A stretch of DNA of 54,643 nucleotides, taken from the NCBI GenBank assembly GCA_964394665.1, contig CAYMYN010000028.1, positions 1-54,643 of the forward strand, read 5' to 3'. The translations under genes and the position numbers were made by a program. The notes beneath the pieces were generated by a model. The model had not been told where the DNA came from. It did no database searches and saw only the letters and a list, made by a program, of their open reading frames with translations. The stretch is from CAYMYN01 sp964394665 (GTDB taxonomy: Bacteria > Planctomycetota > UBA1135 > GCA-002686595). Position 1 is the stretch's first letter, and every line of letters starts with the position of its first letter. Of this stretch, positions 7,364 through 15,752 are shown one piece after another.

Positions 7364-9637
7364 ATGCGCGATCCCCTCCACTGGGTCCCGGTCCAGCACA
7401 AGCTCGCGATGATGTTCGTGAGCGTGTGCCTGCTCGCCTTCGGCGTGGGCGGGTACCTCGTCTCGAGCTCCGCCGAAGGCGCGTTGGAGCGCGAGATCGC
7501 CCTGCGCCTGGACTTCCAGTCCCGCACGTACGCCACGGCCCTGGACGGCGAGCTGCGCATGCTCTCGGCGCGCATCCAGGACTTCGCCTCGGACGGTTTC
7601 ATCCGCGATCACGTCGAGGCCCTCGCGCGCGGCGCGCCGGACGACGAGTCCCGCGCGCGCCTCCTGGCCGAGCTCCGCGACCACCTCCTGCGCCACAAGC
7701 TGCCGCTCGTGCCGGCCTTCGCCGACCTCCTGGTGGTGGACTCGGGCGGACTCCCCGTGTTGCTCGCCCACGGCGCGATCGCCGCGGAGGACCGCCGCGC
7801 GGCCGAGGCCTGCGCCGCCACCGACGGCCCTTGGTACGGCGGCCTGACGCCGAGCGCGGATCCCGGCACGGTCGCGCGCTTCGCGCTCGGGACACCGCTG
7901 CGGGCCCGATCCGACGGCGCGTGCATCGGCCGGCTGCTGGCCTGGGTCGAAACCGGGGCCTTGCTCGCCGGCGCGCTCCGGGGCGCGGATCCGCAGGTCG
8001 GCGCCGCGTCCGAGGCCGGGGGGGCGCCCGAGACGGTCGAGGCCGTGGGACTGCGGCTCGCCGATCGTCGCGGCGTGAGCCTGGTCGTGCCGGCGAGCAG
8101 CGCCGAACGGCTCACCCGTGGCGCTCCCGGCGACCCCGTGCTGGCGACGCTGGGCCTGCGGCTCGAGTCCCGCGCGCCGAACCGCTCGGGGGAACGCCTC
8201 CCGCGGCCGGGCGTATTCGCGCGCAGCTACCCGATCGCGACGAACGGCTGGTCGGCCGAGGTCGAGCTGCCGAGCGACGCCGCCCTGGCGGCCGTCAGCG
8301 GCCTGCAGAGCCGCTTCCTGGCGGTGGGCCTGATCCTGCTCGCGGGCGCCTCGCTGCTGCTGTTCTTCCCGATGCGTTTCCTCGCGCGCCCCCTGCGCGC
8401 CCTCAGTGCCACGGCGCGCCGCCTGGAGGGAGGAGACCTCGCGGCGCGCGCGCCGGTCGAGTCGAGCGACGAGCTGGGTGAGCTCGCGCGGGCCTTCAAT
8501 CGCATGGCGGACGCGGTCCAGGAGCGCACCGCGCGCCTCGAGGCCGCGGCCGCCGACCTGGAGGCGCGGCGCGTCGAGCTGGCCGGCGAGCGCGACCTCT
8601 TGGGCGCGGTGATCGCCTCGATGCGCGACGGCCTGGTCGTGCTCGACGCGCGGGGCGGGATCGTGCTGCACAATGCCGCGGCGCGCCCGTTGGTCGAGAC
8701 GCTGGGGAACGACCCCCTGGGCGCGACCTCGCGCCACGTGTGCGACGCACGCCGCGACGTCGCGCACTGCGGCGCGTGCCTCTTCGACCCGGGGACCCAG
8801 CCACGCTCTTGCCTGCTCGAGCTGGGCGGCGGCGTGTACGAGGTCCACGCGACCCGCCTGGCCCGGGACGCGCGCGGCGGCGCGGGGCGCGTGCTCGTCT
8901 GCCGCGACCTCTCGGACCGCATCGACAAGGACGAGCGCCAGATCCACCAGGAGCGTCTGGCCGTGCTGGGCGAGGTCGCCGCCGTGATGGCCCACGAGCT
9001 CAACAACCCTCTGGCCGCGATCCGCATGTACGACCAGATGCTGCGCAGCGAACTGCCCGCCGATTCCCCGCTGCACGAGAGCGTCGACGTCATCGAGCGC
9101 AACGCCGTGACCTGCAGCCAGGTCGTGCGCGAACTGCTCGACTACGCCACCGGGTCCAGCCCCGAGATCGCGCCGGTGGAGCTGGATGCCCTGCTCGACG
9201 ACGTCGCGGCCTTCCTGCGGCCCCTGCGCAGCCGGGCCCAGGTCGAGCTCGAGGTGGAGCGCGGGCCGGGTGGGATCGAGGTCACCGGGGACGAGGTCCA
9301 GTTGCGCCAGATCTTCGTCAATCTGATCGTGAACGCGATCCAGGTGCTGGCTCCCGGCGGGCGCGTGCGCGTGCGCACCCAGGCCCAGGGCGATGCGGTC
9401 GCGGTCGAGGTCGAGGACGACGGCCCGGGGGTACCGCCCGAGGCCCGCGAGTCGATCTTCCGTCCCTTCTACACCACCAAGCCCCGCGGCGAGGGCACGG
9501 GTTTGGGCCTCTCGACCTCGCGCCGCATCGCCGAGATGCATGGGGGGGCGCTCGACCTGGTCGAGTCGCGGCCCGGCAGGACCGTCTTCCGCGTGCGCCT
9601 GCGCCGGGCGCCCGTGGTGGGAGGGAGCCGCGCTTGA
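7364..9637 (+). CDS. membrane sensor histidine kinase (NtrB-like, with PAS)
   Basis: This 757-residue two-component sensor starts with a membrane segment at about residues 11-31. A large extracytoplasmic sensor region (about 32-315) follows, then a second membrane span (about 318-340) and a HAMP domain (about 340-392, ending SSDELGELARAFNRMADAV). A PAS-like domain covers about 405-515. The HisKA box MAHELNNPLAAIR has phospho-acceptor H544. The HATPase domain has VNLIVNAIQV, DDGPGVP and GTGLGLS. The PAS part holds four cysteines, C460, C469, C472 and C483, a possible redox or metal site. The stop overlaps the TTG start of the sigma-54 activator, so the two form one operon and probably a cognate pair. 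Signal unknown; given the downstream nar operon, nitrate or redox state is a reasonable guess. Confidence 0.92.
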   Translation: MRDPLHWVPVQHKLAMMFVSVCLLAFGVGGYLVSSSAEGALEREIALRLDFQSRTYATALDGELRMLSARIQDFASDGFIRDHVEALARGAPDDESRARLLAELRDHLLRHKLPLVPAFADLLVVDSGGLPVLLAHGAIAAEDRRAAEACAATDGPWYGGLTPSADPGTVARFALGTPLRARSDGACIGRLLAWVETGALLAGALRGADPQVGAASEAGGAPETVEAVGLRLADRRGVSLVVPASSAERLTRGAPGDPVLATLGLRLESRAPNRSGERLPRPGVFARSYPIATNGWSAEVELPSDAALAAVSGLQSRFLAVGLILLAGASLLLFFPMRFLARPLRALSATARRLEGGDLAARAPVESSDELGELARAFNRMADAVQERTARLEAAAADLEARRVELAGERDLLGAVIASMRDGLVVLDARGGIVLHNAAARPLVETLGNDPLGATSRHVCDARRDVAHCGACLFDPGTQPRSCLLELGGGVYEVHATRLARDARGGAGRVLVCRDLSDRIDKDERQIHQERLAVLGEVAAVMAHELNNPLAAIRMYDQMLRSELPADSPLHESVDVIERNAVTCSQVVRELLDYATGSSPEIAPVELDALLDDVAAFLRPLRSRAQVELEVERGPGGIEVTGDEVQLRQIFVNLIVNAIQVLAPGGRVRVRTQAQGDAVAVEVEDDGPGVPPEARESIFRPFYTTKPRGEGTGLGLSTSRRIAEMHGGALDLVESRPGRTVFRVRLRRAPVVGGSRA

Positions 9638-11022
9638 GCTCGGGCTCGCTCGCGGGGCTGCGCGTGCTCGTCGTCGACGACGAGCCCGACATCCGCCAGG
9701 GCCTGCGCAAGCTCCTGGGCTCGACGGGCGCCGAGGTGCGCGTCGCGGCCGACGGGCTCGAGGCGTTGGAGCTGCTCGCACGGGATCCCTGCGACCTGGT
9801 CCTGACCGACCTGACGATGCCGCGTTGCTCGGGCGCCGAGCTCCTGGCCGAGGTCAAGGCGCGTTGGCCCGGCGTCGAGGTGCTGGTGTTCACCGGCTAC
9901 GGCACGATCCAGGTCGCGGTGGCCTGCCTGCAGGGCGGCGCGGCGCACTTCGTCACCAAACCGTTCGACAACGACGAGGTGCTGCGGCTCGTCGGTCGGG
10001 TGGGGCGCCAACTCCTGGCGCGCCGCCGCAGCCTCGAGAGCACCCCCTCGGACGGACCGCCGCTCGTGGCGCGCGATCCGGCCATGCTGCGCGTGCTCGA
10101 GCTCGTCCGTCGCGCGGCGCCGACACCCGTGCCTGTGTTGATCGAAGGAGAGAGCGGCACGGGCAAGGAGCTCGTGGCCCGCGCGATCCACGCCGCGAGC
10201 CAAGTGCGCGCGCGGCCCTTCCTGGCGGTCAACGCCGCGGCCCTCCCCGACACGCTGCTCGAGTCCGAGCTCTTCGGTCACCGCCGGGGTGCATTCACCG
10301 GCGCCGACCGCGAGCGCGAGGGCCTCTTCGTGCAGGCGCGCGGCGGCACCGTGTTCCTGGACGAGGTCTCCTCGATGTCGGCGCCCTTCCAGGGCAAGCT
10401 GCTACGCGTGCTGCAGGAGAAGAAGGTGCGGCCGTTGGGGCACGGCCAGGACGTCGACGTGGACTTCCGCCTGGTCGCCGCCACCAACCGCGACCTCGCG
10501 GCGCTCATCCGCCGGGGCGAGTTCCGCGAGGACCTCTTCTATCGTTTGGGCGTGCTGCGGATCCCGATCCCGCCGCTGCGCGAGCGCCCGCTCGACGTCG
10601 AGCCCCTGGCGCTGCACTTCCTGGCCGAGGCCGCGCGCACCTGCCTCGGTGAGGCCGCGCCGATCCCGCGGCTCTCCGAGGCGGCCTTGCTCGCCCTCGG
10701 CCGCCATCCCTGGCCGGGGAACGTGCGCGAGCTGTCCAACACGCTCCAACGCGCGGTCGTGGTCTGCGCCGGGGAGGAGATCGGAGTCCACCACCTGGGG
10801 CTGGGGAGCGGCGCCTGGGATGTGCCCGTCGACGAGCCGCTCGATTACGCCGAGTCCAAGCAGCGCGCCATCGATCGGTTCCAGCGGGAGTTCGTCGAGC
10901 GCGCCCTGGAACTGTGTGGCGGCAACGTCTCCCAAGCGGCCGAGCGCTGCGGCCTGACCCGCGCCGCCTTGCAGCGCATCATGCGCCAGCATGGCATCAA
11001 GCGCGGCTCCTTCTCCGGTTGA
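9634..11022 (+). CDS. sigma-54-dependent response regulator (NtrC family)
   Basis: This 462-residue protein has three domains. The receiver (residues about 8-125) has VVDDE, phospho-acceptor D59 in VLTDLTMP and the KPF motif. The AAA+ sigma-54 activation domain (about 140-370) has Walker A GESGTGKE at 172-179, an intact GAFTGA loop at 219-224 and Walker B VFLDEV. The C-terminal Fis-type helix-turn-helix reads GGNVSQAAERCGLTRAALQR. The start is a TTG inside the TTGA overlap with the kinase stop. GGAGGGAG lies about 7 bases before it, which is better than any internal GTG. All residues needed for ATP hydrolysis and sigma-54 contact are present, so it should be a working activator. Its likely target is the promoter at 11161, just downstream. 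Confidence 0.93.
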   Translation: MSSGSLAGLRVLVVDDEPDIRQGLRKLLGSTGAEVRVAADGLEALELLARDPCDLVLTDLTMPRCSGAELLAEVKARWPGVEVLVFTGYGTIQVAVACLQGGAAHFVTKPFDNDEVLRLVGRVGRQLLARRRSLESTPSDGPPLVARDPAMLRVLELVRRAAPTPVPVLIEGESGTGKELVARAIHAASQVRARPFLAVNAAALPDTLLESELFGHRRGAFTGADREREGLFVQARGGTVFLDEVSSMSAPFQGKLLRVLQEKKVRPLGHGQDVDVDFRLVAATNRDLAALIRRGEFREDLFYRLGVLRIPIPPLRERPLDVEPLALHFLAEAARTCLGEAAPIPRLSEAALLALGRHPWPGNVRELSNTLQRAVVVCAGEEIGVHHLGLGSGAWDVPVDEPLDYAESKQRAIDRFQREFVERALELCGGNVSQAAERCGLTRAALQRIMRQHGIKRGSFSG

Positions 11023-11037
11023 TCGGGGCGCGCGGGC

Positions 11038-11078
11038 CTGCATAGCGCGCGCGGCGCGGTGCATACCGCGCTATGCGG
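11038..11078. promoter_or_regulatory. predicted upstream activator site (NtrC-like dyad)
   Basis: A dyad TGCATA-N6-TATGCG at 11060-11077 is preceded by a further half-site, TGCATAGCGCG, at 11039-11049. The two same-direction half-sites start 21 bp apart, about two helical turns. The outer arms (11038-11049 and 11067-11078) also form a 12-bp inverted repeat with one G-T pair. The dyad centre is about 94 bp upstream of the -24 element. This is the usual place for an enhancer of a sigma-54 activator, and the shape resembles the NtrC site TGCACY-N5-RGTGCA. It could instead be a terminator for the regulator gene, but no T-run follows. Confidence 0.6.
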
Positions 11079-11160
11079 TCCAGGGGAGCCCGCGCAACGC
11101 GCAGCGCCCTCCACGCGGGCGGGAAGGCGGATCGGGGCGCGCCCGGCGCTCGGCGCGAGG

Positions 11161-11176
11161 CGGCACGGAGGTTGTT
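11161..11176 (+). promoter_or_regulatory. predicted sigma-54 (-24/-12) promoter of the nar-act operon
   Basis: CGGCACGGAGGTTGTT matches the consensus TGGCACG-N4-TTGCW at all but two defined positions, T to C at the first base and C to T in the -12 GC. The -24 GG and the -12 G are 12 bp apart, as required. A start site near 11187 would leave about 20 bases before the GTG at 11208, with room for the AGGAG at 11198. A sigma-54 activator gene ends 139 bp upstream, and a dyad site lies between. Confidence 0.6.
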
Positions 11177-11207
11177 CCTGGGGGGGCGAACCAGCCCAGG
11201 AGCCCCG

Positions 11208-12059
11208 GTGCGCCGACCCTCGATCCCCCATCTCGTCGCTGGCCTCGTGTTCGCCGCCTTCGCCGGGAACGCGGCCGCCCAGGACCCGCCCTCCGAGGAG
11301 ACCCTGCGTTTCTTCGCCACCAACTGCGCGAGCTGCCACACGATCGGCGGCGGCGCGTTGATGGGACCAGACCTGGCCGGCGTCACCGAACGCGCCGAGC
11401 GCGAATGGCTCGCGCGCTTCATCCGCGACCCCAAGGCGCTCGTGGACGCCGGAGATCCCTACGCGCTGCGCATCCTCGAGGAGGCGCGCGGCGTGTTGAT
11501 GCCCAAGATCCCGGGGATCGACGCGAAGCTCGCCACGGCCCTCGTGGACCTGATCGAGTTCGAGCAGGCCCTCGAGCGCTCGCGCTTCGCGGGGGTGCGC
11601 ATCTCGGAGCGCGCGCTGACCGCCGTCGACGTCGCGCGTGGCCGCGAGCTGTTCCTCGGGCGCGAGCGGCTCGCGGCGGGTGGCCCCGCCTGCGCCTCCT
11701 GCCACACGACCATCGACCTCGGTCTGCTGGGCGGCGGAACGCTCGGACCGGATCTGACCGCGGCCTACGCGCGGCTCGAGGGCCGCAAGGCGCTGAGCGC
11801 CTGGATGGCGGCCCCGCCCTCGCCGGTCATGTCGCCCCTCTATCGGGACCGGGGCCTGCAGGAGGAGGAACTCCTCGGGCTGGTCGCCTACCTCGAGGAC
11901 GTCGCGCGCACGGGGCAGGAGCGCGCACCCTCGCGCAAGCTCGCCTTCGTGCTCGGTGGAATCGCCGTGTCGGCCCTCGTCCTGGTCTTGATGGACCTCG
12001 CCTGGCGCAGGCGCTTCCGCGGCGTGAGGCGTTCGTTGTTGGCCGCCGCCCGCCCCTGA
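11208..12059 (+). CDS. membrane-anchored diheme cytochrome c (NarC-like position)
   Basis: This 283-residue protein starts at a GTG with AGGAG 5 bases upstream. A signal peptide (HLVAGLVFAAFAGNAAAQ) is followed by two monoheme cytochrome c domains. Each has a CASCHT motif and a following GPDL, with candidate distal Met ligands in VLMPKIPG and SPVMSPLY. The C-terminus has one membrane span (FVLGGIAVSALVLVLMDLAW) and a basic tail, so the hemes should sit in the periplasm held to the inner membrane. Being first in the nar operon recalls narC of Thermus, a cytochrome c encoded before narGHJI that is needed for nitrate respiration. Homology to that protein cannot be tested here. Electron exchange with ACIII, encoded downstream, is also possible. 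Confidence 0.85.
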   Translation: MRRPSIPHLVAGLVFAAFAGNAAAQDPPSEETLRFFATNCASCHTIGGGALMGPDLAGVTERAEREWLARFIRDPKALVDAGDPYALRILEEARGVLMPKIPGIDAKLATALVDLIEFEQALERSRFAGVRISERALTAVDVARGRELFLGRERLAAGGPACASCHTTIDLGLLGGGTLGPDLTAAYARLEGRKALSAWMAAPPSPVMSPLYRDRGLQEEELLGLVAYLEDVARTGQERAPSRKLAFVLGGIAVSALVLVLMDLAWRRRFRGVRRSLLAAARP

Positions 12060-12090
12060 GTCCGCTCCACCCGTCCGGGACGTGCCCACC

Positions 12091-15000
12091 ATGCAGAACG
12101 GCAAGAACCCCTTCATCCAGGACTCGGTCGAGCCCCGCACCCGTAAGTGGGAGGAGTTCTACCGCAACCGCTGGCAGCACGACCGCGTGGTGCGCAGCAC
12201 GCACGGTGTGAACTGCACGGGGAGTTGCTCGTGGAACGTGCACGTCAAGGACGGGATCGTGACCTGGGAGATGCAGGCGCTGGACTACCCGCGTCTCGAG
12301 GCCGGGATCCCGCCCTATGAGCCGCGGGGCTGCCAGCGCGGGATCTCCTACTCTTGGTACCTCTACAGCCCGCTGCGGGTGAAGTACCCCTACATCCGCG
12401 GCGCGTTGCTCGACCTGTGGAAGCAGGCTCGGCGCGAGCACGAGGACCCGGTCGAGGCCTGGCGCGCGCTGATGGCCGATCCGGAGAAGCGGGCCCGTTT
12501 CCAACGTGCGCGGGGCAAGGGCGGCCTGCGGCGGACGAGCTGGGACACGGCGCTCGAGATCATCGCCGCGGCCGCGGTGCACACGATCCGCGAACACGGT
12601 CCGGATCGAATCGCCGGCTTCTCGCCGATCCCGGCCATGTCGATGCTGAGCTACGCGGCGGGGGCGCGCATGCTGCAGCTCATGGGAGGCGTGAACCTCT
12701 CCTTCTACGACTGGTACTGCGATCTGCCCAACGCCTCCCCCGAGACCTGGGGCGAGCAGACCGACGTCAACGAATCGGCCGACTGGTACAACGCGAAGCT
12801 GCTGGCGGTCATGGGGGCCAACCTCAACATGACCCGCACGCCGGACGTGCACTTCGCGGCCGAGGCGCGCCACAACGGCTCGAAGATGTTCGTCTTCTCG
12901 CCGGACTTCAGCCAGGTGTCGAAGTACGCGGACGAGTGGCTGCCGATCAACGCCGGTCAGGACGGCGCCTGGTGGATGGCCGTGTGCCACGTGATCCTGC
13001 AGGAGGCGCACCACGAGCGCGGGATCGCCAGCTTCCTCGACTACACGCGCGCTTACACGGACAGCCCGTTCCTGGTCGAGCTGGTCGCGGGCGATGGCGG
13101 GCTCCGGCCGGGTCAGATGCTGCGCGCCGGTCGGCTCGAGCGCTACGCCCAGGAGGAGAACGGGGAGTGGAAGTTCCTCCAGTGGGATCGCGGCGAGGGC
13201 CGCCCGAAGATGCCCAAGGGCAGCGTCGGCCACCGCTGGGGGAGCGAGCAGGGGAAGTGGAACCTGTTGCCGGAGGACGGACTCGACGGGTCGCCGATCG
13301 ACGCCGAGCTCACCTTCCTCGGGCAGCACGACGAGATCGTCCAGGTCCGCTTCGACGACTTCGGTGAGGGACGCGAGCTGCTGCGCGGCGTTCCAGTGCG
13401 CCGCATCCGGACGCGCGAGGGCGAGGTGCTGGTCGCGACCGTCTACGACCTCCTGATGGCCCAGTACGGCGTCGGCCGCGGCCTGCCCGGCGAGTACCCG
13501 CGGGACTACGACGACGAAGCGCCCTACACCCCCGCCTGGTCCGAACGCTACACGGGGATCGACCGCGCCACCCTGCTGCGTTTCGCTCGCGAGTGGATCT
13601 CGACCGCCGAGCACACCGGGGGCAAGTGCACCGTCATCATCGGCGCGGGGATCAACCACTGGTACCACGCCAACCTGATGTACCGCGCGGCGATCCACGC
13701 CCTGGCGTTGACCGGATGCGTGGGCAAGAACGGCGGGGGGCTCGCGCACTACGTCGGACAGGAGAAGCTCGCGCCCATGGAGTCCTGGTCGAGCGTGGCC
13801 TTCGCCCGCGACTGGGTCGGCGCGGTGCGCCTGCAGAACGCGCCCAGTTGGCACTACGTGCACAGCGATCAGTATCGCTACGAGAGGAGCTTCCGGGACT
13901 ACCACGGCGTGCCGCGCGAGCAGCCGGCGAACAGCCTGGCGGACGGCCACACGATCGACGTCAACGTGCGCGCGGTGCGAAACGGATGGCTCCCGTTCTA
14001 TCCGCAGTTCGACGAGAACCCGCTCGAGACGGTCCGCAAGGCCGAGGCCAGCGGGGCACGCGGTGAAGAGGGCATCGTCGCCGACGTCGTCCGGCGCTTG
14101 AAGGAACGCGACCTGCGCTTCTCGATCGAGCGCCCCGACGCGGAGACCTCCTGGCCGCGGTTGTGGTTCATCTGGCGCGGCAACGCGCTGATGAGCTCGG
14201 CCAAGGGGCACGAGTACTTCCTCGACCACTATCTCGGAACGCACCACAACAACGTGTCCCAGGACGTCGCCCGGGATGCGGTGCGCGAGGTCGAGTGGTT
14301 GGCGAAGGCGCCCAGCGGCAAGCTCGACCTGGTGGTCGACCTCAACTTCCGCATGGACACGTCGGCCCTCTACTCGGACATCGTCCTCCCGGCGGCGACC
14401 TGGTACGAGAAGGCGGACCTGAACTCGACCGACATGCACAGCTTCATCCACCCGCTCACGCCGGCGGTGAAGCCCTGTTGGGAATCGAAGAGCGACTGGG
14501 ACATCTTCAAGGCCGTCTCCAAGCGATTCTCGGAGCTCGCAGCCAAGCACCTGCCGGGGATCACGCGCGACATCGTCGCCTCGCCCCTGGCGCACGACTC
14601 CGCCGCCGAGATCGCGCAGCCGCGCATCCAGGACTGGAGCACGGGCGAGGTCGAGGCCGTGCCCGGCCGGACGATGCCCTCGTTCAAGCTCGTCGAGCGC
14701 GACTACCCGAACCTCTACCGCCAGTTCTGCTCCTATGGCCGCGGGGCGCGGGAGAAGGGCCTCGGCGCCCACGGCACCCACTACGCGATCCAGGACCAGT
14801 ACGACGAGCTGCTGGCGACGGCGCCGGTCGAGCATTGGGGGGAGAGGACCTACCCCTCCCTCTCCGAAGCGGTCGACGCGGCCAACGTCGTGCTGCGCCT
14901 GGCCAGCGTGACCAACGGCGAATTGGCCTGGCGTTCCTACAAGAACATGGAGGCCAAGGTCGGTCTGCCGCTGGCCGATCTCGCCGAGCGCACGCGCGGC

Positions 15001-15726
15001 GTGCGCTACGACTTCGACGACCTCCAGGCCCAGCCGCGGCGCCTGCTCAACAGCCCGATGTGGTCGGGTCTGTGCGACGACGGTCGGCCCTACGCGCCGT
15101 TCACCTACAACATCGAGCGCAGCGTGCCCTGGCGCACGTTGACCGGGCGCCAACACCTGTACCTCGATCACGAGGGCTACCTGCAGTTCGGCGAGCACCT
15201 GCCGACCTACAAGCCCAAGCCCCTGTCGGCCCAGTACGCCGACCTCGAGTTCAGCAAGGCCGAAGGCGCGACGATCCAGCTCAACTACCTGACGCCGCAC
15301 GGCAAGTGGCACATCCACTCGACCTACGGCGACAACCAGCGCATGACCACGCTCTCGCGCGGCTGCGAGCCGTTCTGGTGCAACCCCAAGGACGCCGCCG
15401 CGATCGGGGTCGTCGACAACGATTGGGTCGAGGTCCACAACGACCACGGGGTGGTCGTGACGCGCGCGGCCGTGAGCCGCCGGATCCCGCCCGGGATCTG
15501 CGTCATCTACCACTCGCCCGAGCGCACCTACTCGGTGCCGAGGTCGCCGCTGCGCAGCAACCGCAGGGCCGGTGGCCACAACAGTCTGACCCGCACGCGC
15601 CTCAAGCCGAACCTGATGGTCGGCGGCTACGGGCAGTTCACCTACCACTTCAATTACTGGGGCCCGACGGGCTGCAACCGGGACACGCACGTCCTGGTGC
15701 GCAAGCTGCCGCGGCTCTCCTGGTAG
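12091..15726 (+). CDS. narG: respiratory nitrate reductase alpha subunit
   Basis: NarG is the molybdenum bis-MGD catalytic subunit that reduces nitrate to nitrite with electrons from NarH. The protein is 1211 residues, against about 1247 in E. coli. The FS0 cluster ligands are H38, C42, C46 and C81, in HGVNCTGSC and YEPRGCQRG. The Mo ligand is D225, within a GEQTDVNESADWYN stretch nearly identical to that of E. coli. There is no twin-arginine motif; the N-terminus has the WEEFYRNRWQHD form of cytoplasm-facing NarG. That argues against a periplasmic Nar or a nitrite oxidoreductase. I start at the ATG at 12091; an in-frame GTG at 12082 would add three residues. The gap to the upstream cytochrome gene is 31 bp. 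Confidence 0.97.
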   Translation: MQNGKNPFIQDSVEPRTRKWEEFYRNRWQHDRVVRSTHGVNCTGSCSWNVHVKDGIVTWEMQALDYPRLEAGIPPYEPRGCQRGISYSWYLYSPLRVKYPYIRGALLDLWKQARREHEDPVEAWRALMADPEKRARFQRARGKGGLRRTSWDTALEIIAAAAVHTIREHGPDRIAGFSPIPAMSMLSYAAGARMLQLMGGVNLSFYDWYCDLPNASPETWGEQTDVNESADWYNAKLLAVMGANLNMTRTPDVHFAAEARHNGSKMFVFSPDFSQVSKYADEWLPINAGQDGAWWMAVCHVILQEAHHERGIASFLDYTRAYTDSPFLVELVAGDGGLRPGQMLRAGRLERYAQEENGEWKFLQWDRGEGRPKMPKGSVGHRWGSEQGKWNLLPEDGLDGSPIDAELTFLGQHDEIVQVRFDDFGEGRELLRGVPVRRIRTREGEVLVATVYDLLMAQYGVGRGLPGEYPRDYDDEAPYTPAWSERYTGIDRATLLRFAREWISTAEHTGGKCTVIIGAGINHWYHANLMYRAAIHALALTGCVGKNGGGLAHYVGQEKLAPMESWSSVAFARDWVGAVRLQNAPSWHYVHSDQYRYERSFRDYHGVPREQPANSLADGHTIDVNVRAVRNGWLPFYPQFDENPLETVRKAEASGARGEEGIVADVVRRLKERDLRFSIERPDAETSWPRLWFIWRGNALMSSAKGHEYFLDHYLGTHHNNVSQDVARDAVREVEWLAKAPSGKLDLVVDLNFRMDTSALYSDIVLPAATWYEKADLNSTDMHSFIHPLTPAVKPCWESKSDWDIFKAVSKRFSELAAKHLPGITRDIVASPLAHDSAAEIAQPRIQDWSTGEVEAVPGRTMPSFKLVERDYPNLYRQFCSYGRGAREKGLGAHGTHYAIQDQYDELLATAPVEHWGERTYPSLSEAVDAANVVLRLASVTNGELAWRSYKNMEAKVGLPLADLAERTRGVRYDFDDLQAQPRRLLNSPMWSGLCDDGRPYAPFTYNIERSVPWRTLTGRQHLYLDHEGYLQFGEHLPTYKPKPLSAQYADLEFSKAEGATIQLNYLTPHGKWHIHSTYGDNQRMTTLSRGCEPFWCNPKDAAAIGVVDNDWVEVHNDHGVVVTRAAVSRRIPPGICVIYHSPERTYSVPRSPLRSNRRAGGHNSLTRTRLKPNLMVGGYGQFTYHFNYWGPTGCNRDTHVLVRKLPRLSW

Positions 15727-15752
15727 TCGGCACGCGCGCGACGAGGCGAAAG

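Noticed and set aside
11827..15690. A 1287-residue open frame on the minus strand across narG
   Set aside because: It is antisense to a fully convincing NarG and has the low-complexity R/A/V/H-rich composition of GC-rich shadow frames. Similar long antisense frames occur over nearly every gene here.
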